In this document: positions 19,081 to 28,038 of the stretch, piece by piece | Numbering within the stretch: position 1 is the first letter of the stretch | How the letters are laid out: every line of letters begins with the position of its first letter | NCBI RefSeq assembly: GCF_013314535.1 | Contig: NZ_JABUAE010000004.1 | Location: forward strand, 1-64,000 | DNA: 64,000 bases | Source: Bacillus sp. Xin1 | GTDB lineage: Bacteria; Bacillota; Bacilli; Bacillales; Bacillaceae_G | Direction of reading: 5' to 3' | Program-made: the position numbers and the translations under genes | Notes under the pieces: model-generated | What the model was told of the DNA's origin: nothing | The model's input: the letters and a program-made list of their open reading frames with translations, nothing else | Databases searched by the model: none

Positions 19081-20187
19081 ATGAAGTTTAAAAAAGTGAC
19101 GCTTTATATAACCGAAATGCCGCTTGTTACTCCTTTTGCCGCAAGTTACGGAACGTATAAGACGCGTGAAAGTATTGTCATTGAGCTAGAGGATACGGAC
19201 GGATATATTGGTTTTGGGGAAGTTGTTGCTTTCTCAGAGCCATGGTACACAGAAGAAACCATAACAACGGCACTTCATATGCTTCAAGATTTTTTATTGC
19301 CAGATTTACTGAAAGCTGAAGTTATGCATCCAAATGAAATCCCTAATCTTTTTCAGCATATAAAGCGGAACCGGATGGCGAAAGCGGGAATAGAAGGTGC
19401 GGTATGGGATTTGTATGCGAAACGTCAAAACAAATCGTTAGCAACTTTACTTGGAGGAACGCAGCGAGAAATTGAAGTCGGCGTTGTGATTGGTTTAGAT
19501 ACAATTCCGAATATGTTAAAACGAATTGAAATGTATGCAGCAGAAGGATATCAGCGATTTAAAGTGAAAATCAAGCCGGAACTTGATTATGAGCTATTGA
19601 AGGAAATACGAAAAGCATTTCCACAGGTTCCTTTAATGGTAGATGCAAATTCAGCGTATACGCTAGCAGATACTGAGAAATTAAAGAGATTAGATGAGTT
19701 TCAGTTAATGATGATTGAACAGCCTTTAGCTGATAACGATTTTCTCGATCATGCTAAACTACAAAAACAAATCGAGACACCTATTTGTTTGGACGAGAGT
19801 ATTCATAGCTTAGAAGATGCAAGAGTAGCCATTACATTGGGAAGCTGTCGCATTGTAAATATCAAGCCGGGCCGAGTCGGGGGATTAACTGAATCCATTC
19901 AAGTTCATGATTATTGCAAAGCACATGATATTCCAGTTTGGTGCGGTGGTATGGTTGAAATGGGAATTTCACGTGCACAAAATATTGCGCTGGCATCACT
20001 TCAAAACTTTACAATTCCCGGTGATATTTCAGCTTCGAGTAGGCATTGGCAGCGAGATATCATTTCACCAGAAGTAACGTTGCAAGGAGGGAAAGTGATT
20101 GTCCCAACTGGTCCTGGGTTTGGATATGATGTAAACCGGGAAAGATTAGAAGAGATTACGAAAAAACGGATTGTCTGTGAGAGGTGA
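19081..20187 (+). CDS. menC: o-Succinylbenzoate synthase
   Basis: 368 aa enolase-superfamily dehydratase forming o-succinylbenzoate from SHCHC. The muconate-lactonizing subgroup residues are visible: KVKIKP (Lys pair), MVDANSAY, MIEQPLA and CLDESIH for the metal ligands, and NIKPGRVGG with the second Lys. The start codon abuts the menE stop; GGAGGAAA in the end of menE is its ribosome site. In some Bacillus relatives this family also racemises N-succinylamino acids, but the operon context supports MenC. Confidence 0.95.
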   Translation: MKFKKVTLYITEMPLVTPFAASYGTYKTRESIVIELEDTDGYIGFGEVVAFSEPWYTEETITTALHMLQDFLLPDLLKAEVMHPNEIPNLFQHIKRNRMAKAGIEGAVWDLYAKRQNKSLATLLGGTQREIEVGVVIGLDTIPNMLKRIEMYAAEGYQRFKVKIKPELDYELLKEIRKAFPQVPLMVDANSAYTLADTEKLKRLDEFQLMMIEQPLADNDFLDHAKLQKQIETPICLDESIHSLEDARVAITLGSCRIVNIKPGRVGGLTESIQVHDYCKAHDIPVWCGGMVEMGISRAQNIALASLQNFTIPGDISASSRHWQRDIISPEVTLQGGKVIVPTGPGFGYDVNRERLEEITKKRIVCER

Positions 20188-20191
20188 ATGC

Positions 20192-20476
20192 ATGAGGGAA
20201 GAGATATTGCAGGTTATACAAACATACTTATTACGGGTGGTATTTGTAAAAGTTGCATACATCTGTTGGTCTCATGAAAAGGAAGGGATAACCACTACTA
20301 TTGCGATTGAAACAAGGAATGCTTCATATAAGCAATTTCAATGGTTATATTTTGAGTTGGTAGAAGGACTAAAAGGAAGAGAGAAATTTGATGTGGTACA
20401 TGTAAATACGCTCTCTGATCCACAAGTGAAAAAACGTATACTGCAAGAAGGAAAGTTGTTTGTACAGCGTATATAA
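20192..20476 (+). CDS. Small protein resembling a degenerate nucleotidyltransferase
   Basis: 94 aa, starting 5 bp past menC with GAGGTGA as ribosome site. I do not firmly recognise it. The layout resembles minimal nucleotidyltransferases (MntA type): AYICWSHEKEGITTTIAIET sits where GSxxxG..SDIDL is expected, and FDVVHVNTLSDPQVKKRIL with QEGKLFV matches the usual D-x-v-d-l..l-x-x-I-x-x-e-G end. The catalytic GS and Asp pair is lost, so it would be inactive. No HEPN partner is adjacent. A terminator follows, so it is the last gene of the men transcript. Confidence 0.6.
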   Translation: MREEILQVIQTYLLRVVFVKVAYICWSHEKEGITTTIAIETRNASYKQFQWLYFELVEGLKGREKFDVVHVNTLSDPQVKKRILQEGKLFVQRI

Positions 20477-20478
20477 GG

Positions 20479-20507
20479 AGCCTACGATAATTCGGTTATC
20501 GTAGGCT
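20479..20507 (+). terminator. Terminator of the men operon
   Basis: AGCCTACGATAA / TTCGG / TTATCGTAGGCT followed by TTTTTTG: 12-bp perfect stem and T-run. Confidence 0.92.
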
Positions 20508-20654
20508 TTTTTGTATTAAAGGAATTTGAAATCCTTTCAATTATTAAGATTTGGTTCATCATTTTTATGGATTGAATTGTGCCATAAGGAAATATTAAGG
20601 TTGTATTATTTACGCTCGATATTTAAACTCATTGGACAAATTGGAGGTAATAGC

Positions 20655-21272
20655 ATGGCTGTAAGGAAAAAAGACAAGTTTACAAATCATTTAAGTAATA
20701 TTTCTTTAAATTTAAATGAAAGTGCTAATTATTTCGCTGATTATAAACTGAAAAATGTGAATGACCTTAAAGTTTTTTCTGAAAAAATGAAGAAATATGA
20801 ATCAGAGGGGGATTCTTTAGTTCATGAAGTTACCAAAGACTTACACAATGCTTTCATCACTTCCATTGAACGAGAAGATATTTTATCTCTTACCTTGAGC
20901 ATGGATGATGTTTTAGATGGACTAGAACATACTGCTGCTCTATTTGAAATGTATTCTATAGTAAATGCTGATAATTATATGCTTGAGTTTGTCGATGCTA
21001 TCCGTAATTGCACTGCTGAAATTGTGGCAGCGGTTGACATGTTGGCAACAAAGAAATTACTAAACATGAGGGATCATGCCATTAAAATTAAAGAATTGGA
21101 ATCAAAATGTGATGAGGTTTTGCGTGAATCCATTAAAAATCTGTTTGCTAATGAAAAAGATCCTATTCGTATTATTCAATATAAAGAAATCTATGAAGAG
21201 CTCGAAAACATTGCGGACTTCTGTCAGAATGTAGCCAACACATTAGAAAGCATTATCATGAAAAATGCTTAA
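20655..21272 (+). CDS. DUF47 family phosphate-transport accessory protein
   Basis: 205 aa, all-helical PhoU-like protein of the DUF47 family (B. subtilis YkaA type). Recognisable stretches are KKYESEGDSLVHEVTKDLHN, the FITSIEREDIL metal-binding-like E-x-x-D segment and IYEELENIADFCQNVANTLE. Such proteins partner with PiT permeases and modulate low-affinity phosphate uptake. The start at 20655 has TTGGAGG upstream. It forms an operon with the PiT gene 71 bp downstream. Confidence 0.88.
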   Translation: MAVRKKDKFTNHLSNISLNLNESANYFADYKLKNVNDLKVFSEKMKKYESEGDSLVHEVTKDLHNAFITSIEREDILSLTLSMDDVLDGLEHTAALFEMYSIVNADNYMLEFVDAIRNCTAEIVAAVDMLATKKLLNMRDHAIKIKELESKCDEVLRESIKNLFANEKDPIRIIQYKEIYEELENIADFCQNVANTLESIIMKNA

Positions 21273-21343
21273 CCGTATTCAAGGAGCATTAATATAGCTC
21301 TGGAGTGAAAATTAATATAGTCAAAAAATATGTGGAGGCTCTA

Positions 21344-22330
21344 ATGACAACAATAATTATTATCCTTATTCTTGCTTTAACTTTCGAATTCATTAATGGA
21401 TTTCATGATACGGCTAACGCAATTGCAATGTCAGTTTCTACAAAGGCTTTATCACCACGATTCGCGGTTATTTATGCGGGTGTATTAAATTTTATAGGTG
21501 CTTTAATATCAGAAGCCGTAGCAAAATCGATTGGCGGTAAAATTGCTGATCCTTTTCAGATTGAAAACGGCTTGTTAATCGTCATTTCCGCTCTTATTGC
21601 AGCTATATTTTGGAATCTGTTTACATGGTATTATGGGATTCCTTCTTCATCGTCACACACTTTAATCGGATCTGTTGCTGGAGCTGTTATTTTTGGATCA
21701 GGAATACATTCTATAAACTGGGAAGGTTTCACAGATATTATAAAAGCCCTAATCATTTCTCCTTTTTTAGCCTTTATAGTAGGATTTATTCTAATGAAAA
21801 TATTAGCAATTGTTTTTAAAAACGTAAATCCTCGCCGTGCCACTCGTGGTTTTCGAGGGTTTCAAGTTGTAGCTTCTGGTTTAGCTGCATTTTCTCATGG
21901 AGGAAATGATGGGCAAAAAACAATGGGAATTATTGTTTTTGCTTTAGTAGCAGGTGGTTACCAAGCCACATTAGATGTACCACTTTGGGTACAAATTACT
22001 TGTGCAGCGACAATTGGTTTAGGAACAATGATGGGTGGAATGCGAATTATTAAAACGGTTGCTAAAAAAATATTTAAAGTTCAACCTATCAATGGATTTG
22101 CTGCAGATTTAACATCATTTGTAGTATTGCAAGGTGCTACTATGTTAGGGCTACCAGTATCAACCACACATGTATCTTCATCTGCCATTTTAGGTGTTGG
22201 TTCCGCTAAACGTGTTCGGGGTGTAAATTGGGGAGTTGCTATAAGAATTGTGATGACTTGGGTTATTACACTGCCAATATCAGCATTAATAGCTGGTTTA
22301 GTAATGATGATAATGAAAATTTTCATATAA
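21344..22330 (+). CDS. pit: PiT-family inorganic phosphate permease
   Basis: 328 aa membrane protein with about ten helices and the two inverted PiT signatures: EFINGFHDTANAIAMSVST near the N-terminus and SHGGNDGQKTMG in the second half. GIPSSSSHTLIGSVAG and GLPVSTTHVSSSAILGVG are the matching repeat loops. It imports metal-phosphate complexes with protons. GGAGG precedes the ATG at 21344. The pairing with DUF47 is the standard Bacillus arrangement. Confidence 0.92.
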   Translation: MTTIIIILILALTFEFINGFHDTANAIAMSVSTKALSPRFAVIYAGVLNFIGALISEAVAKSIGGKIADPFQIENGLLIVISALIAAIFWNLFTWYYGIPSSSSHTLIGSVAGAVIFGSGIHSINWEGFTDIIKALIISPFLAFIVGFILMKILAIVFKNVNPRRATRGFRGFQVVASGLAAFSHGGNDGQKTMGIIVFALVAGGYQATLDVPLWVQITCAATIGLGTMMGGMRIIKTVAKKIFKVQPINGFAADLTSFVVLQGATMLGLPVSTTHVSSSAILGVGSAKRVRGVNWGVAIRIVMTWVITLPISALIAGLVMMIMKIFI

Positions 22331-22643
22331 GGATATTAAATGAAAAAACAATAAAAAGTATTTGTCCGTTACCACTCTTTCAAAAAGCCATGAATATGTA
22401 ATGCTCCCTCTTCAACCATCCTGCTCATTAACTTAATAAGATAATGAGCAATAATCTTTAATTACCCACTTTTTTCTTCTGATTGGAAACATATTAAAGG
22501 TAAATAACATAATTATTATCTGATGATTACGAATTGTTTTTGTAATATACAATGTTATTACTTAGGGTAGAATATGAATTAGAAACAGTTGAATTCTCAA
22601 TTTTAGTGAAGGTATTGTATGATACAGATTAATAGAGAAAGAT
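22331..22643. other. Gene-free AT-rich stretch
   Basis: No supported gene. A ~30-codon minus-strand frame (MSRMVEEGALHIHGFLKEW, about 22372-22430) has a natural-looking end but no recognisable family or ribosome site. Confidence 0.4.
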
Positions 22644-22787
22644 GGGGCAGCATCATTCATGTTTTCCCATGTAAATGATGCTGGATTCTGGTTCGTAAAA
22701 GAGACGTTTAAGACGTGGATAGTACTAGAGACAGTATTATCATTTATCGCATTTGGATTTGCATGATTGCTTAATATGTTTGTGTAA
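22644..22787 (+). pseudogene. Gluconate permease (GntP) C-terminal remnant
   Basis: The frame reads FSHVNDAGFWFVKETFKTWIV, then LETVLSFIAFGFA, stop, LLNMFV and stop. This is the last ~55 residues of GntP-type gluconate:H+ symporters (SHVNDSGFW..VKE..T-x-K-T-W-x-x-x-E-T). About eight residues are missing between VKE and TFKTW, and an in-frame stop interrupts it. The rest of the gene is absent. Confidence 0.75.
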
Positions 22788-22794
22788 TATAAGG

Positions 22795-22821
22795 AGGATG
22801 CTCTTAAAGAGCATCCTTTTT
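22795..22821 (+). terminator. Terminator of the lost gntP gene
   Basis: AGGATGCTCT / TAA / AGAGCATCCT followed by TTTTTTG. It has outlived the gene it served. Confidence 0.85.
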
Positions 22822-22987
22822 TGTATGTGATTTAAGAATTCATTTTTTTATTATTACATGAAACAAGCCTATTTTTAGGCAATACAAGCTCCCGATTTTC
22901 CATATAGACATAATATAAATGGAATCCCCTCATTTAGAACAAGGTAGAATTTCTTGTTACGAATGACACTAAAGGAGGAATAGAGCA

Positions 22988-23182
22988 ATGAGTGAAAGTT
23001 TCGATCATAGACATCACGATCGTGACCGTGACCGTTGTCACAGCTTTGGCGGCGGTTTCGCGCTTCTAATTGTGTTGTTTATTTTGTTGATCATCATCGG
23101 TGCTAGCTGCTTCGGCGGTTTCCGTGGAGGTCACTGTGGTTACGGCGGTTTTGATGGCGGTTTTGGCGGTTATTGCTGTTAA
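22988..23182 (+). CDS. YjcZ-like small sporulation-type membrane protein
   Basis: 64 aa. A His/Asp/Arg-rich N-terminus (HRHHDRDRDRCH) precedes GGGFALLIVLFILLIIIGAS, the diagnostic membrane segment of the YjcZ/SscA small-protein family, then a Gly/Cys-rich tail (GGFRGGHCGYGGFDGGFGG) ending in YCC. Family members occur in spores and are made in the mother cell; the tail here is longer than usual. AGGAGG lies before the ATG. Confidence 0.75.
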   Translation: MSESFDHRHHDRDRDRCHSFGGGFALLIVLFILLIIIGASCFGGFRGGHCGYGGFDGGFGGYCC

Positions 23183-23198
23183 CAGTTACAAACTATTG

Positions 23199-23230
23199 AA
23201 ATAGCCTTGTGCACGCGCACAAGGCTATTT
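23199..23230. terminator. Bidirectional terminator
   Basis: AAATAGCCTTGTGC / ACGC / GCACAAGGCTATTT between the convergent YjcZ-like and ABC permease genes. Confidence 0.92.
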
Positions 23231-23233
23231 TAT

Positions 23234-25204
23234 TCACAATTTAAGACGTTGTGATAATTTATTCATGTAAAGGGAACGGATTAAAAAGAAGAAAATAATC
23301 TCGATAATCCCAAATAAAGTGAGTACAAATAATAGTTCTTTAAGTAAAGAAAGAGAAAGCACTGCTTGTAAAAATTGAATTGCAAATATTGTATGAATAG
23401 CTGCAACTATATAAGGTACGAAAAATAAGATAGCTAATTGAATTGTTGCAGAGCGAAACATCTCAGCTTCTGTTAATCCAATTTTAGTAATAGTGATATA
23501 CTTTTGTTCTTCCCGCGTTAAATCATTATACATACGGAAATATAAGACACTTGCTGCGCCAATAAAGAAGATAATCCCAAGGAATGTTCCAATAAAGAAA
23601 CTAGAGACATTATCTTTTTTACTGTATGCTAATTCATCACTAGATGTATAAAGACTGAATGGGATGGCGATATGTTGTTCTGTAGGCTTTGTTTTCTCCA
23701 ATAAATCGTTTCGATCTTTATCTATGCTATTCACCATGTTTTTGGTAGGGACAAGAGTGTCTTCCCAATTTTCAACAAGATAGTTATAAATGGTAATGGT
23801 TTCAATATGAGGAATCATATTAGCAACTACATGATCTGGCATCACAAGTGTATGCGGAAGAGCGTATTGTGGCTCTACACTATGTTTTAAAAATCCTTTA
23901 ATGTGAAACTCTTTTTTGTTAGACTCCAAAGTTATTGTTTCTTGCTTTGCAAATGGATTGGTTATTAAATTTAAGAGTGTTGGTGAAAGCCGAGAAATGA
24001 TATAAGTTTCGTCTAGCCCCAACTGAACTTCTGGTTTTTTTAACAGTTTAGCTAGTGTATTATAATCACTCATTTTCATAATAACAATATCTTGATCTAG
24101 AGCTTGATCTTTTAAAACTGTAAATTTATATTTTTGATATTGAAATTGATGATTTGTAAGTTCCTGTTCTATCGTAGAAATATGTTTTTGTTCGAATGAA
24201 TTTCCAGGCTCAGATATATATGTGAATGGAACGGGATAACGTTCTAAAATCGCAGCTTTTGTGTAATTATTCATAGCAAAGAGCGGTGTAATAATTGTAA
24301 AAGCAAGCGCAGATAACATAGTAACAATAAAGAGCATATTAATATTACCACGCGTGCGAGCAACTAAATCTGAAATCCATAACATATTTATTTGTTTCAT
24401 ATAAAATTTTCTTCTTTTTTTTAAAATAGATATAAAGAGAAGAATCGTTTGAGAAAAGAATAAATATGTTCCAATCGTTACAAGTGGCAAAATCGATAAA
24501 ATGATAAAGGTTACAGAGCCATCCTGTACGTTTTTTTCGGTGACATATCCTTTTGGATATCCAGCGATATAATAACATAGACCTAAACAGGCTAAAGCAA
24601 ATAAAGAAATAAGAATAGAAGGCCGTTTTTCTTTTCCTTGCTTGTGATCGCTTTTAATGAGACGAACTGTTTTACGTGTACGAACGAACATAGGTGTGAA
24701 CGTAGAAACGATAAAAAATAGAACAATAAAAGTTACGGTTGTTGCGATAATTGCTTTTGTTGGCAAATATAAATAGATTCCTGTTGCACCTGTTAATTTG
24801 GATGTAACGAGTAGGAAAAAGTTAGAAAAAACAAGACCGACTTGAATACCAGCAAAAATTGCTAAGATCCCAATTATCATATTTTCCAGAAAAATAAGGC
24901 GTTTTAACTGTTTCTTAGAAATACCGAGAACGGTTAAAATACCAAATTGTTTTTTACGTACATTTAAAAATGTTCCAATCGAATATAGTAAAAAAAAGAA
25001 CGAGAACATAACGATGACAAATTGTGCCATTCCAATTAAATTCATTAGCGGCCCTTGTTCTTTTATGTCTTGTAAGCGTGGATGATACGAATATACAGTA
25101 AAGGAAAAGAAAACTGTAATTGAAAATACACTGCTTATAAAATAGGCGAAATATGCCTGTGAATTCCGAGAGACATTTTTAAAAGCAAACTGCCAAAATG
25201 TCAT
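23234..25204 (-). CDS. Bce-type ABC permease, second copy in module
   Basis: 656 aa BceB/FtsX-family permease. It opens with MTFWQFAFKNVSRNSQAYFA, has VRKKQFGILTVLGISKKQLK after the first helices, a ~200-residue extracellular domain between helices 7 and 8, and ends with three helices. It is a clear paralogue of the permease at 25974 (same first residues, same RMYNDLTREEQKYI type block near 535). It overlaps the ATPase gene by 4 bp. It may pair with the other permease or respond to a different peptide antibiotic. Confidence 0.87.
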   Translation of the reverse strand: MTFWQFAFKNVSRNSQAYFAYFISSVFSITVFFSFTVYSYHPRLQDIKEQGPLMNLIGMAQFVIVMFSFFFLLYSIGTFLNVRKKQFGILTVLGISKKQLKRLIFLENMIIGILAIFAGIQVGLVFSNFFLLVTSKLTGATGIYLYLPTKAIIATTVTFIVLFFIVSTFTPMFVRTRKTVRLIKSDHKQGKEKRPSILISLFALACLGLCYYIAGYPKGYVTEKNVQDGSVTFIILSILPLVTIGTYLFFSQTILLFISILKKRRKFYMKQINMLWISDLVARTRGNINMLFIVTMLSALAFTIITPLFAMNNYTKAAILERYPVPFTYISEPGNSFEQKHISTIEQELTNHQFQYQKYKFTVLKDQALDQDIVIMKMSDYNTLAKLLKKPEVQLGLDETYIISRLSPTLLNLITNPFAKQETITLESNKKEFHIKGFLKHSVEPQYALPHTLVMPDHVVANMIPHIETITIYNYLVENWEDTLVPTKNMVNSIDKDRNDLLEKTKPTEQHIAIPFSLYTSSDELAYSKKDNVSSFFIGTFLGIIFFIGAASVLYFRMYNDLTREEQKYITITKIGLTEAEMFRSATIQLAILFFVPYIVAAIHTIFAIQFLQAVLSLSLLKELLFVLTLFGIIEIIFFFLIRSLYMNKLSQRLKL

Positions 25205-25953
25205 CCGCGTCTTCCTCCTAATAACGCCAACACATCTAATATTTCTTGATAAAACTTTTCACGATATAGACCACGGTGTAATTCATTGTAAAGTTCACCA
25301 TCTTTAATAAAAATCACACGGTTGCAATAGCTTGCTGCAAATGGATCGTGTGTCACCATTAAGATGGTTGCTTGTTCTTCTTTATTTAATTTTGTAAATA
25401 ACTCCATTACATCAATCGCCGCTTTTGAATCTAAGTTTCCTGTTGGTTCATCAGCAAGTAAGAGCGATGGATTATGAATGACAGCACGAGCTACGGCGGT
25501 GCGCTGCGCTTGTCCACCAGAAACTTCAAAAATTCGTTTATCTAAAATATGATCAATTCCAAGTTTCTTGGAAATGTGATCAAGTTTTTCATCCATTTCT
25601 TTTAGAGGAATATTATCTAATGTTAAGGGTAATACGATATTTTCACCGATTGTTAACGTATCTAATAAGTTGAAATTTTGAAAGACAAACCCTAATTCTT
25701 GGCGACGAAAAACAGCTAATTTTTCACGGCGGAACGTGTGAGGTTCTTTTCCGTTAATAAACACCTCGCCAGCAGTAGGGGAATCAATCGTTGAAATTAC
25801 ATTTAAGAAAGTGGATTTACCGCTCCCAGAAGGACCCATAATTGCGACAAACTCACCTTTATCTACATGTAAATTAATGTTTTTTAAAGCGGTATGAGGG
25901 ACTTTCCCCTCATACACTTTTGATACATTTTTTATGTGTAATACTTCTTCCAT
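25201..25953 (-). CDS. Bce-type ABC transporter ATPase
   Basis: 250 aa with Walker A GPSGSGKST, Q-loop FVFQNFNLL, signature VSGGQAQR (Ala for the usual Lys), Walker B LLADEPTGNLDSKAA and the switch MVTHD. It energises the flanking permeases for peptide-antibiotic detoxification. The ATG at 25953 has AAGGTGA upstream. It sits between two permease genes and is the only ATPase in the module, so it probably serves both. Confidence 0.88.
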   Translation of the reverse strand: MEEVLHIKNVSKVYEGKVPHTALKNINLHVDKGEFVAIMGPSGSGKSTFLNVISTIDSPTAGEVFINGKEPHTFRREKLAVFRRQELGFVFQNFNLLDTLTIGENIVLPLTLDNIPLKEMDEKLDHISKKLGIDHILDKRIFEVSGGQAQRTAVARAVIHNPSLLLADEPTGNLDSKAAIDVMELFTKLNKEEQATILMVTHDPFAASYCNRVIFIKDGELYNELHRGLYREKFYQEILDVLALLGGRRG

Positions 25954-25973
25954 AAAACTCACCTTTCTAGCTC

Positions 25974-27944
25974 TTAAAGCTTAATATGTTGCGATAATTT
26001 TTGCATATATAGGGAACGAATTAACAAGAAAAAGATGATTTCAACGGTTCCGAAAATCATAAGGACAACCGTAACTTCAGCAAATAAAGATAGATTCATG
26101 ATTTCTTGTAACATTCTTGTGGCAAACATTGTATGGATAGATGCCATAATATATGGAACAAAGAATAAAATTGCCAGTTGAATCGTAGCAGAGTGTTTCA
26201 TTTCAGATTCTGTTAATCCAATTTTTGTAACGGTAATATATTTTTCTTGTTCGTTTGTTAAATCTGTATACATACGGAAATAAAGTACACTTCCAGCTCC
26301 AATGAAGAAAATAACGCCAAGGAACGTACCAATCAAGAAGAATGAAGCGGCACCTAATTTAATTTCGTATAGCGTGTTACTCGCTTCGTTCATGATAAAT
26401 AATGGTTCTTCAGATGGGATATTTCTTCGATCTTTTGCAAATGTATCAAGATATTCTGCAGCAATCTCATGTGTCGTTTCCCAGTCTTTTACTTGAAAAT
26501 TATAAAGTGTCATATGCTTCATATTATTTGATAAAGCATGTACTGTATCATCAGATAAAATCAGTATTTGTGATGTCCATCCAGTTGGTATCACATTAAT
26601 CATTTCGTAACCTTTTACATGTAATGTAAGTGCATTTTGAGAAAGTGTGACGCTCTTTTGTTGAAACTCTTCTTGCATTGGGCTCAATATGTTTTGATAT
26701 CCATATCCAGGTAATATATATGTTTCATTCTGTTTTACAAAAAGTTGCTTGCGATGTAAAGCAGTGGCCAATTTGTTATAGTCACTTTCTTTTAGTACAT
26801 AGGCTTCCTGTTCATAAGGATTCATTTCATTCTTTTGCAATGAAACTGCATATAAATCTGTTTTGAATTTTTTATATGCAAATTGTTCTTCACTCAGCCG
26901 CTTCTCTAACCAGTCCATATGCTTTGAAGCAAGGGGATTAGCGTCGTACGAAAGGTAGGAGAATGGAAATGGACTATTGTTTGTAACGTCAAATTTCATA
27001 AATTTCCCAAATCCATATATAAATGTAATCATCGTAAATGCGAGAGTAGATAGCATTGCTACAATAAATAGCATATTAATATTTGTACGAATGCGGCTTG
27101 CTAAATCAGAAATCCACAGCATATTAATTCGTTTCATATAAAACTTTCTTCGCTTTTTCAGTATGCGAATGAGGAGGAAACTAATTTGAGAAAAGAAAAG
27201 ATAGGTTCCAATTGCAACGAATGATGGAATAACGAAAATACTAGAAACAATGTATAGACCCCCTATATCTGAACCAAGTGATACAAAGTATTTTGGGTTC
27301 CCAGCTAATACATAACCTGATAATAAACAAATAGCACCGAATAGTGAAATCAGGATAGATGGTTTTCTTTCTTTTTGTTTCACATTCCCTTCTTTTAGAA
27401 GTCGTACCGCTTTTCTTGTTCGAATGAGCGTAGGAGTAAAAGCTGATACAACGATAAAGAGTCCCAGAAAGATTGTCGCTGTTAAAATAATCGCTTTTGT
27501 TGGCCAATATAAATAGAGTCCAGGAGCATATGTAATCTTTGCTGTTACCAATAAGAAAAATTGTGAAAATACAAGTCCAAATTGAATGCCAAAGAAGATG
27601 GATAATAATCCAATTAACATATTTTCCATAAAAACAAGGCGTTTCAATTGTTTTCTTGATATTCCTAAAACGGTTAACACGCCAAATTGTTTTTTTCGAA
27701 CTTTTAAAAAGGTGCCGATGGAATAAAGTAAGAAGAAAAATGAGAAGAACACAATGACTACTTCTGAAAATATCATTAATCCTGAAATTCCATCAACTAC
27801 GCTAGAATTCTGTAACCGAGGATGAAATAAATACACTGCAAATGAAAAGAACACAGCAATGGAAAAAGCACTACTTACAAAGTAAGCAAAATAAGCTCTA
27901 GAATTTCGTGTTACGTTTTTAAATGCAAATTGCCAAAAAGTCAT
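25974..27944 (-). CDS. Bce-type ABC permease, first copy in module
   Basis: 656 aa, paralogue of the permease at 23234. MTFWQFAFKNVTRNSRAYFA, then VRKKQFGVLTVLGISRKQLK, a large extracellular domain (about 285-520) and closing helices. The start at 27944 is chosen from TTGGAGG just upstream; the frame extends 15 codons further without a ribosome site. In BceAB systems this permease is also the sensor that talks to the kinase, which fits the BceS-like kinase gene upstream. Confidence 0.88.
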   Translation of the reverse strand: MTFWQFAFKNVTRNSRAYFAYFVSSAFSIAVFFSFAVYLFHPRLQNSSVVDGISGLMIFSEVVIVFFSFFFLLYSIGTFLKVRKKQFGVLTVLGISRKQLKRLVFMENMLIGLLSIFFGIQFGLVFSQFFLLVTAKITYAPGLYLYWPTKAIILTATIFLGLFIVVSAFTPTLIRTRKAVRLLKEGNVKQKERKPSILISLFGAICLLSGYVLAGNPKYFVSLGSDIGGLYIVSSIFVIPSFVAIGTYLFFSQISFLLIRILKKRRKFYMKRINMLWISDLASRIRTNINMLFIVAMLSTLAFTMITFIYGFGKFMKFDVTNNSPFPFSYLSYDANPLASKHMDWLEKRLSEEQFAYKKFKTDLYAVSLQKNEMNPYEQEAYVLKESDYNKLATALHRKQLFVKQNETYILPGYGYQNILSPMQEEFQQKSVTLSQNALTLHVKGYEMINVIPTGWTSQILILSDDTVHALSNNMKHMTLYNFQVKDWETTHEIAAEYLDTFAKDRRNIPSEEPLFIMNEASNTLYEIKLGAASFFLIGTFLGVIFFIGAGSVLYFRMYTDLTNEQEKYITVTKIGLTESEMKHSATIQLAILFFVPYIMASIHTMFATRMLQEIMNLSLFAEVTVVLMIFGTVEIIFFLLIRSLYMQKLSQHIKL

Positions 27945-27989
27945 GCTGTATACCTCCAAATTGAAGATATCGTTTGAGTCATGTTGCAA

Positions 27990-28031
27990 AAAATGTATGA
28001 GAGTAAGTTCTCATACATTTTGCTAAAATGT
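27990..28031. promoter_or_regulatory. Overlapping inverted repeats between kinase and transporter genes
   Basis: AAAATGTATGAGA (27990-28002) pairs with TCTCATACATTTT (28009-28021); the ACATTTT end of the latter also pairs with AAAATGT (28025-28031) around GCT. It lies between the kinase stop and the permease start. Either an attenuator or the operator for the response regulator. Confidence 0.6.
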
Positions 28032-28038
28032 GTTATGT

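Noticed and set aside
22372-22430. Minus-strand frame resembling a carbonic anhydrase end (ALHIHGF)
   Set aside because: Too short and the similarity is only a few residues; no ribosome site or family signature.
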